A DNA stretch of 64,000 nucleotides from Nitrospirota bacterium (GTDB lineage Bacteria; Nitrospirota; JACRHJ01). A program made the position numbers and the translations under genes. The stretch is from the NCBI GenBank assembly GCA_016212105.1, contig JACRHJ010000039.1:1-64000 (forward strand). The letters run 5' to 3'. Every line of letters starts with the position of its first letter. Position 1 is the first letter of the stretch. Below, in pieces: positions 1 to 7,765 of this stretch. The notes below the pieces were generated by a model. That model was given only the letters and a program-made list of their open reading frames with translations. It did no database searches and was not told where the DNA came from.

Positions 1-111
1 AGCCAAGAGGACATCGTGAAGAAAACCCGGTCGTTCATGAAAACACTGCAAACAAGACCACTGCACGTCAGCAGGTACTTCAAGCACGAGAAAGTAAATT
101 ACGCGGCGTGA
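1..111 (+). pseudogene. C-terminal end of a transposase-like protein (partial at window edge)
   Basis: An open frame runs from the first base to a TGA at 109-111 and encodes 36 residues ending HEKVNYAA. The basic tail, with a pattern like RSFxKxLQxRPxxVxxYF followed by a terminal YAA, resembles the C-termini of IS630-like DDE transposases. This is recalled similarity, not a search result. The 5' part lies outside the window, so it cannot be told whether the gene is intact. Its place directly before nuoK, where nuoJ normally sits, suggests an insertion in or next to the nuo operon. An unrelated short protein tail is the main alternative. Confidence 0.35.
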
Positions 112-140
112 TTGCCCTGTTTAACCACCGGGTTAATAAT

Positions 141-170
141 GTAGGGGCGGGTCCCCGTGCCCGCCCTGCC
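141..170. repeat. Intergenic palindromic repeat (GTAGGGGC family)
   Basis: This GC-rich imperfect hairpin (GGGCGGG...CCCGCCC) belongs to the GTAGGGGC family also seen near 38030-38135 and 60100-60260. It lies just before the nuoK ribosome binding site, between the transposase-like tail and the nuo genes. Confidence 0.5.
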
Positions 171-187
171 TTGGAGTTTAGGTGTTC

Positions 188-490
188 ATGGTCCCCATCT
201 CCCACATACTGATCCTCGCGGGCATGATATTCGCGCTCGGGGTGGTCTGCGTCTTCGCGCACAGGAACATCCTCATGATTTTAATCGGCGTGGAAATCAT
301 GCTCAACGCGGCGGGGCTCGCGTTCGTCGCGGGCAGCATGCGCTGGGGGATGCCGGAGGGCCAGATTTTCGTTCTGTTCCTTATGGCCATGGCCGCGTCC
401 GAGGTATCGGTCGGCCTCGCGCTCGTCGTGTACCTGCACAAGAGAAAACGCAGCGTGAACATAGACGACTTCAACGAGATGAAGGACTGA
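188..490 (+). CDS. nuoK: NADH-quinone oxidoreductase subunit K
   Basis: Small membrane subunit of complex I, part of the proton-translocating arm in the inner membrane. The ~100-residue product has three hydrophobic helices. It carries the family features GVEIMLNAAGLAFV (second helix, with the conserved buried Glu) and a conserved Glu in the third helix (MAASEVSVGLALV). The ATG at 188 gives the usual NuoK length. A GTG at 182 lies 5 bases after GGAG (173-176) and is an alternative start giving 102 residues. nuoL follows after one base, as in standard nuo operons. The expected nuoJ is not immediately upstream; a transposase-like tail and a repeat are there instead. Confidence 0.95.
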   Translation: MVPISHILILAGMIFALGVVCVFAHRNILMILIGVEIMLNAAGLAFVAGSMRWGMPEGQIFVLFLMAMAASEVSVGLALVVYLHKRKRSVNIDDFNEMKD

Positions 491-491
491 C

Positions 492-2372
492 ATGGCGAGT
501 CCCATCACATGGATACTCCTCCTGCCGCTTCTCGGCGCGTTGTTCAACGGCTTGCTCGGCTGGATGCTCAAACGACGCGTCGTGGAGACTGTCGCGTGCG
601 CGTCGGTCGCGGGCTCGTCCGTCGCAGCGTGTATCGCATTCGCGGGTATGGGCAACGGCACGGACGTCGTCCTGTACGACTGGCTCTCGGCAGGCGGTTT
701 CTCCGCCCCGTTTACACTGCGCCTCGACGCGATTTCCGCCACGATGGCCGTGATGGTGACCGGCGTCTCGTTCATCATCCACCTGTACTCCGTCGGATAC
801 ATGCGCGAGGACGAAGGCTTCGCCCGCTACTTCGCGCTGCTGAACCTGTTCGTCGCTGCGATGCTTCTGCTCGTCCTCGCGGGTAACCTGCCCCTGATGT
901 TCGTCGGCTGGGAGGGCGTCGGGTTCTGCTCATTCGGCCTCATAGGCTTCTGGTATTCCGACCCCGCGAACGCGACCGCGGGCCGGAAGGCGTTCATCGT
1001 AACGCGCATCGGAGACGTCGCGTTCGGCGTCGCGCTGATATGGCTGTTCTACCTCACCGGGACGACCGACATAGCGGCCATAAACGCCGCCGCCCCGGCC
1101 CTGCCGGCCGCCACGGCGACGTATCTCGGCCTGCTCCTTATGTTCGGCGCGGCGGGCAAGTCGGCCCAGCTCCCGCTGACCGTATGGCTCCCGGACGCGA
1201 TGGCGGGCCCGACGCCGGTCTCCGCCCTGATACACGCGGCGACGATGGTCACGGCGGGCGTGTACCTCCTGATGCGGATGTTCCCTGTTATCAGCGTCTC
1301 GTCGGACGCCCTCGCGGTAATCACCACCGTAGGCGCGGTGACGGCTTTCTACGCCGCGACGTCCGCACTCGGACAGCGCGACATCAAGCGCGTCCTCGCA
1401 TACTCGACCATAAGCCAGATAGGCTACATGGTCATGGCGGTCGGCGCTGGCGCGTTATCCGCCGCGCTCTTCCACCTCGTCGTACACGCCTTCTTCAAGG
1501 CGCTCCTGTTCATGGCCGCGGGCTGCATAATACAGGCCCTGCACGAGGAGCACGACATATTCAATATGGGCGGGCTGATGACCCGGATGCCCACGGTCTT
1601 CTGGTGTTTCCTCGCCGGGGCGCTCGCGCTCGCGGCAGCGCCGGGCACCGGCGGATTCTTTTCGAAGGACGAGGTACTCGCCGCAACCCTCGGACACGGA
1701 GGCGCGCTGTATACCGCCCTCTGGGCGCTGGGAGAGGTGACCGCCTTCGTCACGGCGTTCTACATCTTCCGCGTGGTGGCCCTGGTCTTCATGGGCGGAA
1801 TGAAGAAGGAGTCCGCCGGACTCCCCGCCCGGCTCCCGGGAACGATGGTATGGAGCCTCGTCCCTCTCGCCGTCCTCGCCATAGCGGGCGGCATAATCAA
1901 CCTGCCCGCGACCTGGGGCGGGTCTGGTTATCTCTCCGGTCTTCTCGCATCGCAGGGCCTCGCGCCGCATGCAGAGGCCGGCCACGGTTGGGCCGTGCAG
2001 GCCGTGTCAGCGGTGGTCTGCGCATCCGGCATAGGGGCCGCATATTACATGAACCTGATCAACCCCGCCCTGCGCGAAAGGCTCGCGGCGCGGTACGCAG
2101 ACCTGAACGATTTCCTGTTCCGTGCATGGGGCTTGGACGCGCTGTACTACCGGTTGTTCGTAACGCCGTTCGGGAACATCGCCGACCTGCTCTGGCACAG
2201 GGTGGACGAGGGCGCGATAAACCGCGCGCTGGACGGCATTGGTGACGGCCTCGCGTGGACCGGCTCGATGATGCGGCTGTCCGTCACGGGCCGGGCCTCG
2301 ACCTACATCATGGCGACCATCGTCGGCGCGGCCGCGATTGTCCTGTACTTCGCTGTCAACGGGGGCGTGTGA
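492..2372 (+). CDS. nuoL: NADH-quinone oxidoreductase subunit L
   Basis: Distal antiporter-like proton-pumping subunit of complex I (626 residues, normal length), with the long C-terminal lateral helix typical of NuoL. Landmark residues are in place: Glu141 in GWEG, Lys223 in GKSAQLP, and His248 in SALIHAATM, followed by the conserved HAFFKALLF segment near 332-340. It starts one base after the nuoK stop and ends in TGATG overlapping nuoM, so translation is probably coupled. No frameshift or missing block was seen. Confidence 0.97.
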   Translation: MASPITWILLLPLLGALFNGLLGWMLKRRVVETVACASVAGSSVAACIAFAGMGNGTDVVLYDWLSAGGFSAPFTLRLDAISATMAVMVTGVSFIIHLYSVGYMREDEGFARYFALLNLFVAAMLLLVLAGNLPLMFVGWEGVGFCSFGLIGFWYSDPANATAGRKAFIVTRIGDVAFGVALIWLFYLTGTTDIAAINAAAPALPAATATYLGLLLMFGAAGKSAQLPLTVWLPDAMAGPTPVSALIHAATMVTAGVYLLMRMFPVISVSSDALAVITTVGAVTAFYAATSALGQRDIKRVLAYSTISQIGYMVMAVGAGALSAALFHLVVHAFFKALLFMAAGCIIQALHEEHDIFNMGGLMTRMPTVFWCFLAGALALAAAPGTGGFFSKDEVLAATLGHGGALYTALWALGEVTAFVTAFYIFRVVALVFMGGMKKESAGLPARLPGTMVWSLVPLAVLAIAGGIINLPATWGGSGYLSGLLASQGLAPHAEAGHGWAVQAVSAVVCASGIGAAYYMNLINPALRERLAARYADLNDFLFRAWGLDALYYRLFVTPFGNIADLLWHRVDEGAINRALDGIGDGLAWTGSMMRLSVTGRASTYIMATIVGAAAIVLYFAVNGGV

Positions 2373-3928
2373 TGGGCATACGCCAGGGGATACTGCTCGC
2401 GCTCGTCTTCGTGCCCGTCCTCGCGGCAATCCCGGTGCTGCTTGTCCCGAGCGGGAGGGCGGCGCGCCTGATAGCTCTCATCATTACCGCGTTCGAGCTT
2501 GCCCTTTCCCTCGTCCCGTTCGCGGTGTTCATGCAGCCGCGCCCGGACGGCTGGCTCGTCCGGCTCGACCTCTCATGGATACCAGCCTTCGGAATAAACT
2601 TTTCGCTCGGCCTGGACGGGATCAGCCTGCTGATGGCCGCGCTGACCGCGTTTCTTTTCATGCTGTCAGTGCTGGTATCGTGGGACGCGATACGCGACAA
2701 ATCGCCGATGTTCCATTTCATGCTGCTCGTGATGGAGACCTGCGTGATGGGCGTGTTCCTGTCCACCGACCTCTTCCTCTTCTACCTCTTCTGGGAGGTG
2801 ATGCTCGTCCCGATGTTCTTCCTTATCGGCGTATGGGGGCACGGAAGGAAGGTCTACTCTGCGGTCAAGTTCTTCGTCTACACATTCACCGGCAGCCTGT
2901 TCATGCTGCTTGCAATTATCGGGCTGTACGTCATCCACGGGAGCCAGGCCGGCGAGTACACGTTCGCGCTGGAGGCCCTCAAGTCCACGCATGTCGAGCC
3001 TGCCACGGGGCTCTGGCTGTTCGCGGCCTTTTTCATAGGCTTTGCGGTAAAGGTCCCGGTATTCCCGATACACTCCTGGCTCCCGGACGCGCACACCGAC
3101 GCGCCGACGGCGGGCTCTGTAATCCTCGCGGGTCTGCTGCTCAAGACCGGGGCATACGGCCTGATACGCTTCGGGTTCCCGCTCTTCCCGGAGGCATCGG
3201 CCGCGTACATCCCCGTCATCCTCGCTGTCGGCATCATCGGAGTCTATTACGCGGCATGGATAGCCTATGCGCAGGAGGACATGAAACGGCTGGTCGCGTA
3301 CTCTTCCATATCGCACCTCGGCTTCGTGGTGCTGGGGATTGCGGCATGGAACGAGGTATCGCTCGCGGGCTCGGTGCTCCAGATGGTAAACCACGGCATA
3401 ACGACCGGAGCCCTGTTCATCATGGTCGGGATGCTGGACGAGCGCATGCACACGCGGGACATATCCGCCTTCGGCGGCCTGTGGTCGAAAGCGCCCGGCC
3501 TGTCCGCGTTCTTCCTGCTGTTTATCGTATCCTCGCTCGGGCTTCCGGGTCTGAACAACTTCGCGGGCGAGCTGCTCATCCTTGTCGGACTCTTTAAAGA
3601 ATACCCGTACCTCGCGGCGGCTGCATTCGCGGGAGTCGTGTTCACGCTTATATACCTACTGCGGCTCGCGCAGAAGGTCCTGTTCGGCCCGCCCGCGACT
3701 GACGCCGAGTTCCATGACCTGAGCCCGCGCGAGGCGGCGATACTCGTCCCGCTCGCAATACTCGTCGTGGTCATAGGACTCTACCCGCGCATCCTCATCG
3801 GCCCGATTGAAGGGCCGATAAAGGCGCTTGTCAGCCCCGTAGCGGCTGTCAAGACGGCCGGCGCAACTCCACAGGCCGCGACCGCTCCGGCACAGACGGC
3901 GGCCGCCGACAGGGGAGGCACGCCGTGA
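2372..3928 (+). CDS. nuoM: NADH-quinone oxidoreductase subunit M
   Basis: Second antiporter-like subunit of complex I (518 residues from the ATG at 2372). This start overlaps the nuoL stop as TGATG, and the longer upstream reading would run inside nuoL. The conserved Glu in FWEVMLVP (about residue 142) and the VKVPVFPIHSWLPDAHTDAPTAGS block of the proton channel are present. The C-terminus carries an Ala/Thr/Pro-rich tail of about 35 residues, somewhat longer than usual. It ends in a 4-base GTGA overlap with nuoN. Confidence 0.97.
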   Translation: MGIRQGILLALVFVPVLAAIPVLLVPSGRAARLIALIITAFELALSLVPFAVFMQPRPDGWLVRLDLSWIPAFGINFSLGLDGISLLMAALTAFLFMLSVLVSWDAIRDKSPMFHFMLLVMETCVMGVFLSTDLFLFYLFWEVMLVPMFFLIGVWGHGRKVYSAVKFFVYTFTGSLFMLLAIIGLYVIHGSQAGEYTFALEALKSTHVEPATGLWLFAAFFIGFAVKVPVFPIHSWLPDAHTDAPTAGSVILAGLLLKTGAYGLIRFGFPLFPEASAAYIPVILAVGIIGVYYAAWIAYAQEDMKRLVAYSSISHLGFVVLGIAAWNEVSLAGSVLQMVNHGITTGALFIMVGMLDERMHTRDISAFGGLWSKAPGLSAFFLLFIVSSLGLPGLNNFAGELLILVGLFKEYPYLAAAAFAGVVFTLIYLLRLAQKVLFGPPATDAEFHDLSPREAAILVPLAILVVVIGLYPRILIGPIEGPIKALVSPVAAVKTAGATPQAATAPAQTAAADRGGTP

Positions 3929-5391
3929 ACCTGAGCGAGCTACACGCGCTGCTCCCGCTCCTGATACTCGGCGTCGGCCCGGTGCTCCTGCTGCTTGCCG
4001 GGGCGTTCATACCCGGCCTCGACAGGAAGCGGCTGAACTTCATCGGCGGGGCCGTGGCCCTTCTGGCGGCAGTCGTCGCCGCGACGTACTCGCCCCCGGT
4101 CACGGAGGCCGGCGGCATGCTCGGCACCGGCCCGTACGGACGGATGGCCGCTTTCCTGGCCGGTATCACCGCCCTGCTGACCATACTGCTGTCCGTCGGC
4201 TACACAAGCCGGAGGCCGCTCGGAGACGAGGAGTACCCGTCGCTCGTCCTGTTCGCCGCCTTTGGGATGGCGGTGCTGGGCGGCGCGACCAGCCTGCTCT
4301 CTGTATTCCTCGGCCTCGAATGCCTGACGCTCGCCATGTACATCCTGCTCGCGTCGAACAGAGGCGACTTCCTCTCGGGCGAGGCCGGCATAAAGTACCT
4401 CGTCGTCGGGGCAGTGTCCACGGCCTTCCTCGCCTTCGGCCTCGCGCTCGTGTACGTCGCCACGGGCGACCTCTCGCTCGCGGGCTCGATGAAGGGGCTG
4501 ACGGCGTCCGGCGCGTTCGGCCCTGTAGGCCTCGCGGGCTGGGCGATGCTGCTCGTCGGGATCGGTTTCAAGGTCTCGCTCTTCCCGTTCCACCTCTGGG
4601 CCCCGGACGTCTACCAGGGCGGGCCCGCGCCGGTCGTGGGTTTTCTCTCCACCGGCTCGAAGGCCGCGGTCTGGCTTGCCTTCCTCCAGTTGGCCCTCGC
4701 AATGGGCGGCGACTGGGGCGCGCTCGCACCCGTCCTCTGGGTGATGGCGGCGCTCACGATGGTATACGGCAACCTCGCCGCGCTCACCACGAACAACGTC
4801 AAGAGGCTCCTCGCGTACTCGTCTATCGCGCAGATGGGGTATGTCCTGATGGCGCTCCTCGCCGCGCCCGTTGTCGGCGGGACGGCAATGCTTATCTATC
4901 TCGCGGTCTACGTCGCAATGGACCTCGGCGCTTTCGGCGTGGTGGCCGCGTTCTCGACGCGCGACCGCGACCTGGGCGACATCGAGTCCCTTCGCGGCCT
5001 GGGTTACGTACACCCGGTCCGGAGCGCGGTGTTTGCCGTATGCATGGTCTCTCTCGCGGGCCTGCCGCCTACTGCGGGCTTTATCGCAAAGTTCGGGATA
5101 TTCCAGGCGGCGGTAAAGGCGGGCTACGTCTACCTCGCGGTGATCGGCATCGCAACGGCGATAGTGTCGATATACTACTACCTGAGGGTGGTGGTAAACC
5201 TGTACATGCGTTCGCCTTTGGAGAAGGGGGTTGCGGCCACCGCCGGGACTCTCCTGCCGAGGCTCGACGACGCGAACCGCATCGCGTTCGCTTTAATCAC
5301 GGCGGCGATACTTTACCTGGGAGTGATGCCCGGCGGGCTGCTGGACCTGATAGGCGGGATTGCGGGCGGGAATGACGGCTTCAGGTGCTGA
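3925..5391 (+). CDS. nuoN: NADH-quinone oxidoreductase subunit N
   Basis: Third antiporter-like subunit of complex I (488 residues, about 14 predicted helices). The start is a GTG overlapping the nuoM stop (GTGA). Family blocks are visible: GFKVSLFPFHLWAPDVYQGGP in the middle and LAYSSIAQMGYVLM in the broken-helix region, with the channel lysine in KVSLFPFH. It is the last nuo gene here. No terminator is obvious in the 10 bases before the convergent cytochrome gene, so transcription may run on. Confidence 0.96.
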   Translation: MNLSELHALLPLLILGVGPVLLLLAGAFIPGLDRKRLNFIGGAVALLAAVVAATYSPPVTEAGGMLGTGPYGRMAAFLAGITALLTILLSVGYTSRRPLGDEEYPSLVLFAAFGMAVLGGATSLLSVFLGLECLTLAMYILLASNRGDFLSGEAGIKYLVVGAVSTAFLAFGLALVYVATGDLSLAGSMKGLTASGAFGPVGLAGWAMLLVGIGFKVSLFPFHLWAPDVYQGGPAPVVGFLSTGSKAAVWLAFLQLALAMGGDWGALAPVLWVMAALTMVYGNLAALTTNNVKRLLAYSSIAQMGYVLMALLAAPVVGGTAMLIYLAVYVAMDLGAFGVVAAFSTRDRDLGDIESLRGLGYVHPVRSAVFAVCMVSLAGLPPTAGFIAKFGIFQAAVKAGYVYLAVIGIATAIVSIYYYLRVVVNLYMRSPLEKGVAATAGTLLPRLDDANRIAFALITAAILYLGVMPGGLLDLIGGIAGGNDGFRC

Positions 5392-5401
5392 CGTCGCTTC
5401 C

Positions 5402-5746
5402 CTACCTCGCCGTCCTGCCAAGCGTATTAATAACATACTCCGCGATGGCCTTCGCGTCCTTGTTGGAGAGCGTCTTCTCGTCGTAAGGTATCATGCCGGG
5501 GCCGGGCTTCCTGATAAGCTTCACGACATGCTTTGGTTCGGTAACGCCGTTCGCCTTCATGTCCGACGCCTTGAGCGTCTTCTTGGGGTTGATGATGTTG
5601 CCGCCACCCCTGTGGCAGGACGCGCAGTACGTCTCGAACAGCGCCTGTCCGTTCGGGGCGGCGGCGTCCGCCGCGGCGGCTACGCTGTATGCCCCCAACG
5701 ATAACGTAATTGCGACTGCCGCAAGCAGCATGCCAAGTCTCTTCAT
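5402..5746 (-). CDS. Mono-heme cytochrome c (class I, c5/c6-like)
   Basis: Small secreted electron carrier of 114 residues. A Sec signal peptide (MKRLGMLL..., cleaved near the Ala-rich stretch around residue 23) precedes one heme site, CASCH, near residue 45. A Met in the segment GPGMIPY is a plausible distal ligand, and the C-terminal helix (KDAKAIAEYVINTL) is typical of class I c-type domains. The ATG at 5746 has GGAGGAGG just upstream; a longer reading would add 15 non-signal residues. The gene is convergent with nuoN and has its own promoter. The redox partner cannot be told from sequence. Confidence 0.88.
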   Translation of the reverse strand: MKRLGMLLAAVAITLSLGAYSVAAAADAAAPNGQALFETYCASCHRGGGNIINPKKTLKASDMKANGVTEPKHVVKLIRKPGPGMIPYDEKTLSNKDAKAIAEYVINTLGRTAR

Positions 5747-5805
5747 CGGTCCTCCTCCACGGTATGCACTGTTATAATCGTGTGACTCCAAAGGTTTGAT
5801 ACCCG

Positions 5806-5834
5806 AGTGTAAACTTTAACCGCCGGATTGTCAA
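5806..5834 (-). promoter_or_regulatory. Sigma70-type promoter for the mono-heme cytochrome
   Basis: On the minus strand, TTGACA (5834-5829) and TACACT (5811-5806) are separated by 17 bases. The start codon follows about 60 bases downstream, behind a strong GGAGGAGG site. Confidence 0.75.
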
Positions 5835-5852
5835 CCGCGCATTCAAAGCAAA

Positions 5853-5876
5853 AGGCCCACCCCGAGGGGTGGGCCT
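5853..5876 (-). terminator. Rho-independent terminator after the small lipoprotein gene
   Basis: A 10-bp perfect stem, AGGCCCACCC / GGGTGGGCCT, with a 4-base loop is followed on the minus strand by TTTT. It lies between the lipoprotein gene (5962) and the promoter of the cytochrome gene. Confidence 0.8.
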
Positions 5877-5961
5877 GAGATATATAACTCATCAAGACTC
5901 ATAAGTGGCCAGGTACTATATCCAGCCTGATCGCTTATTAGGCGTTCTCCCCAAGGGGAAA

Positions 5962-6150
5962 TTAGTGCGCACCTTCCGCCGGGGCCTCAGCCGGGGCAGC
6001 GGTGGTCACGTTCTCCATCGGGGCGGCTTCCGGGGCCGGGGCGGTGGCAGCGGGCTCAGCCGGAGGAGCAGCTTCTTCCTTCTGACCACAGCCAGCGACG
6101 AGCGCGAGGACGAACATGCCGGCGATCATGGCAATAACCAACCTCTTCAT
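5962..6150 (-). CDS. Small Ala/Pro-rich lipoprotein, function unknown
   Basis: A 62-residue product. A basic N-terminus (MKRLV) and a hydrophobic segment end in the lipobox LVAGC (Cys about residue 21), predicting a lipidated envelope protein. The mature part is low complexity: KEE followed by Ala/Pro/Glu-rich sequence with no recognisable domain. The ATG at 6150 is preceded by GGAG; a longer in-frame start would add a charged stretch before the signal peptide. It has its own sigma70 promoter and a strong terminator, so it is expressed as a single gene. Role unknown. Confidence 0.75.
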   Translation of the reverse strand: MKRLVIAMIAGMFVLALVAGCGQKEEAAPPAEPAATAPAPEAAPMENVTTAAPAEAPAEGAH

Positions 6151-6184
6151 AGTCTTTTTTCTCCTTTCGTCATAGTAAATGGCC

Positions 6185-6200
6185 GTCATTGAATAATGAC
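6185..6200. promoter_or_regulatory. 16-bp perfect palindrome in the lipoprotein 5' leader
   Basis: GTCATT-GAAT-AATGAC lies between the promoter -10 (6222-6227) and the start codon of the lipoprotein gene, near the transcript start. It could be an operator or an RNA hairpin. Confidence 0.4.
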
Positions 6201-6221
6201 CGGTCTCAACAGACTCCGCAA

Positions 6222-6250
6222 AGTGTAGACGAACTTATTTGGTTTGTCAA
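6222..6250 (-). promoter_or_regulatory. Sigma70-type promoter for the small lipoprotein
   Basis: On the minus strand, TTGACA (6250-6245), a 17-base spacer, and TACACT (6227-6222). The same -35, -10 and spacing occur before the neighbouring cytochrome gene. Confidence 0.75.
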
Positions 6251-6411
6251 TGAATATTTCAATCCCGGCGCTCATTATAATAGTTTGCCGGTCCGTCATT
6301 TTTCAGCTAATTTATTATCATGACTCAAATTATAACCTTAACCGCGCGTTTATCACGGCTCAGGCTGTATGGTACCGCATGCGGAAAGCTTCGTGCTCCA
6401 TTTGAAATCCC

Positions 6412-6439
6412 TTGACAAGAGCCTTCCATCCCCTATAAT
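6412..6439 (+). promoter_or_regulatory. Sigma70-type promoter for the zapB-like/zapA genes
   Basis: TTGACA (6412-6417), a 16-base spacer, and TATAAT (6434-6439), about 40 bases before the start of the coiled-coil gene. Confidence 0.8.
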
Positions 6440-6479
6440 ATCTCATGTCGAAACCAAACGCAACCCCAGAGGTGAACGC

Positions 6480-6707
6480 ATGTCGCTCGAAAAGATAGAG
6501 GCCCTTGAGGAACGTATAACGAAGGTCTTCGAGATGGTGAAGCATCTCAAGGACGAGAACAAGAGGCTCGACGGTGAGCTTCAGACCGAGACCCTGTCGA
6601 GGATGGAACTCGAGGAAGAACTGGCTAAGCTCAGGCAGGAAAAGGAGCAGGTGAAGGACCGGCTCGAAAAGATTCTGAGCGGGATAGAAAACCTGACCGG
6701 CCAATGA
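6480..6707 (+). CDS. zapB: Small coiled-coil protein, ZapB-like
   Basis: A 75-residue, highly charged, continuous heptad-pattern helix (EALEERITKVFEMVKHLKDENKRL...) with no membrane segment. Its length, coiled-coil nature and position directly before zapA, with a 4-base ATGA overlap, suggest the ZapB-type partner of the FtsZ-ring factor ZapA; this is inference from context. The ATG at 6480 follows AGAGGTG. A 37-codon extension upstream would overlap the promoter and is rejected. FtsB/FtsL-like proteins are less likely because there is no transmembrane helix. Confidence 0.7.
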   Translation: MSLEKIEALEERITKVFEMVKHLKDENKRLDGELQTETLSRMELEEELAKLRQEKEQVKDRLEKILSGIENLTGQ

Positions 6708-6994
6708 ACAATACCGAAGTAGAGATATTCGGCGGGACCTACACCGTGAAGGGCGACAGCGACCCGGCCTATGTCCGAGAGCTCGCCCGTTACGTGGACG
6801 AGAAGATGCGCACCCTCTCCCGTAAAAGCCCGCACGCGATCGGCGTCCAGAAGATAGCCGTCCTTGCCGCGCTCAACATAGCCGACGAGCTGTTCAGGCT
6901 CAAGCGGCGGGGCCAGGACGTGGACAAGCTTATAGTCGAGAAGACCGCCGACCTGTTCGACCTGTTGAAGGACGAAGGGCCGGACACCGAGTGA
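6704..6994 (+). CDS. zapA: Cell division protein ZapA
   Basis: FtsZ-associated protein that stabilises the Z ring. The 96-residue product has the family N-terminal domain (VEIFGGTYTVKGDSDPAYVRELARYVDEKM) and a C-terminal helix for dimer and tetramer formation (IAVLAALNIADELFRLK...). It overlaps the upstream coiled-coil gene by ATGA. The 6S RNA follows about 115 bases downstream, the same zapA-ssrS order known in many proteobacteria. Confidence 0.92.
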   Translation: MNNTEVEIFGGTYTVKGDSDPAYVRELARYVDEKMRTLSRKSPHAIGVQKIAVLAALNIADELFRLKRRGQDVDKLIVEKTADLFDLLKDEGPDTE

Positions 6995-7060
6995 CGCCGC
7001 AGACCTGATTATACGCCCGCTGCCGGCTTCCCTGATTTTCTCTCCTCCACCATTTTTCCC

Positions 7061-7089
7061 TTGAATTTCCCCCCCGGATACAGTATCTT
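7061..7089 (+). promoter_or_regulatory. Sigma70-type promoter for 6S RNA
   Basis: TTGAAT (7061-7066), a 17-base spacer, and TATCTT (7084-7089). Transcription would begin about 7096, slightly before the terminal stem of the 6S RNA. Confidence 0.5.
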
Positions 7090-7110
7090 AGTAGCTATGA
7101 AACAAGGGGA

Positions 7111-7304
7111 AAAACCCCTGCCCTGTGCGTGATTTAGGGTATTTTTTTGACCAACGCTCAAAAAACGGGAGCTGTGCCCCTGGAGACGGTGTGCATGCCC
7201 CGGGCGAAAGCCTACGGGGAAGCCTGAACTCTCCATCACGGCGCCCACCTGGTGAATGCCAGGCTCAAAAAAACACCCAACACGGCAGTTCCGGCGGGGG
7301 TTTA
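7111..7304 (+). ncRNA. ssrS: 6S RNA
   Basis: A regulatory RNA that mimics an open promoter and sequesters the sigma70 holoenzyme. The approximately 194-nt span folds as one long rod. AAAACCCC (7111-7118) pairs with GGGGTTT (7297-7303), then GCC/GGC, CGTG/CACG and GGGT/ACCC pair inward. The distal arm contains the conserved 6S block GGTG-GCATGCC ... GGGGAAGCCT ... CACCTGG (7189-7252), which I recognise from E. coli SsrS. The location after zapA supports the call. The ends are estimated from the base pairing. Confidence 0.85.
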
Positions 7305-7765
7305 TCTTTCAGGGCGGGTCGGGCATGCCGGCGTGGGCATTTTCCCATGCCGGCCCGGTCCCTCATCAGTATCTGTCGGGGTGGGCTGTGTTTCGGCCCG
7401 CCCTTTTGTGGGGACCGGGTTAGCGGTTACAACATGCTGGACTGTTTCAAGGCTGGTATCGATATGACATTCGGGTTTTACGCCGGGATTACCGTCGCCT
7501 TCATGATAATGCTCGCCGCCATGTTCCGCGCGGCCGAGGGCAGCGGCAATAGCGTTTATAACTGGGTAGTCCTCCGCGTCCACGAGATGGGCGGCGCCCG
7601 GTATATACACCATCCATACAGGGGAGTGAGCCCTCCCGTACTGCGTAACCTGACTGTCCACAGCCCTCACAGAGCCTCCAGTATTTCCCGCTAAACGTCC
7701 GGCCCCCCTATATCCGTCACGCATGGAAGCCCCCTTTTGTTTCAGGGAGGCGAAGGCGTATCATT
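7305..7765. other. 461-bp gap without a confident gene
   Basis: Between 6S RNA and rarA. A plus-strand frame around 7434/7464-7694 could encode a short protein with one hydrophobic helix (FYAGITVAFMIMLAAMF), but it lacks a ribosome binding site and its second half looks like non-coding sequence. A minus-strand frame (7302-7724) also exists without a usable start. No tRNA or clear terminator was seen. Confidence 0.4.

Noticed and set aside
7125-7694. 190-codon plus-strand frame over the 6S RNA region
   Set aside because: Its first half is the structured 6S RNA, and its second half lacks a ribosome binding site and typical codon use. Only a weak hydrophobic segment near 7464-7520 argues for coding.
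7302-7724. Minus-strand 140-codon frame in the zapA-rarA gap
   Set aside because: No ribosome binding site, no recognisable domain, and composition unlike neighbouring proteins.
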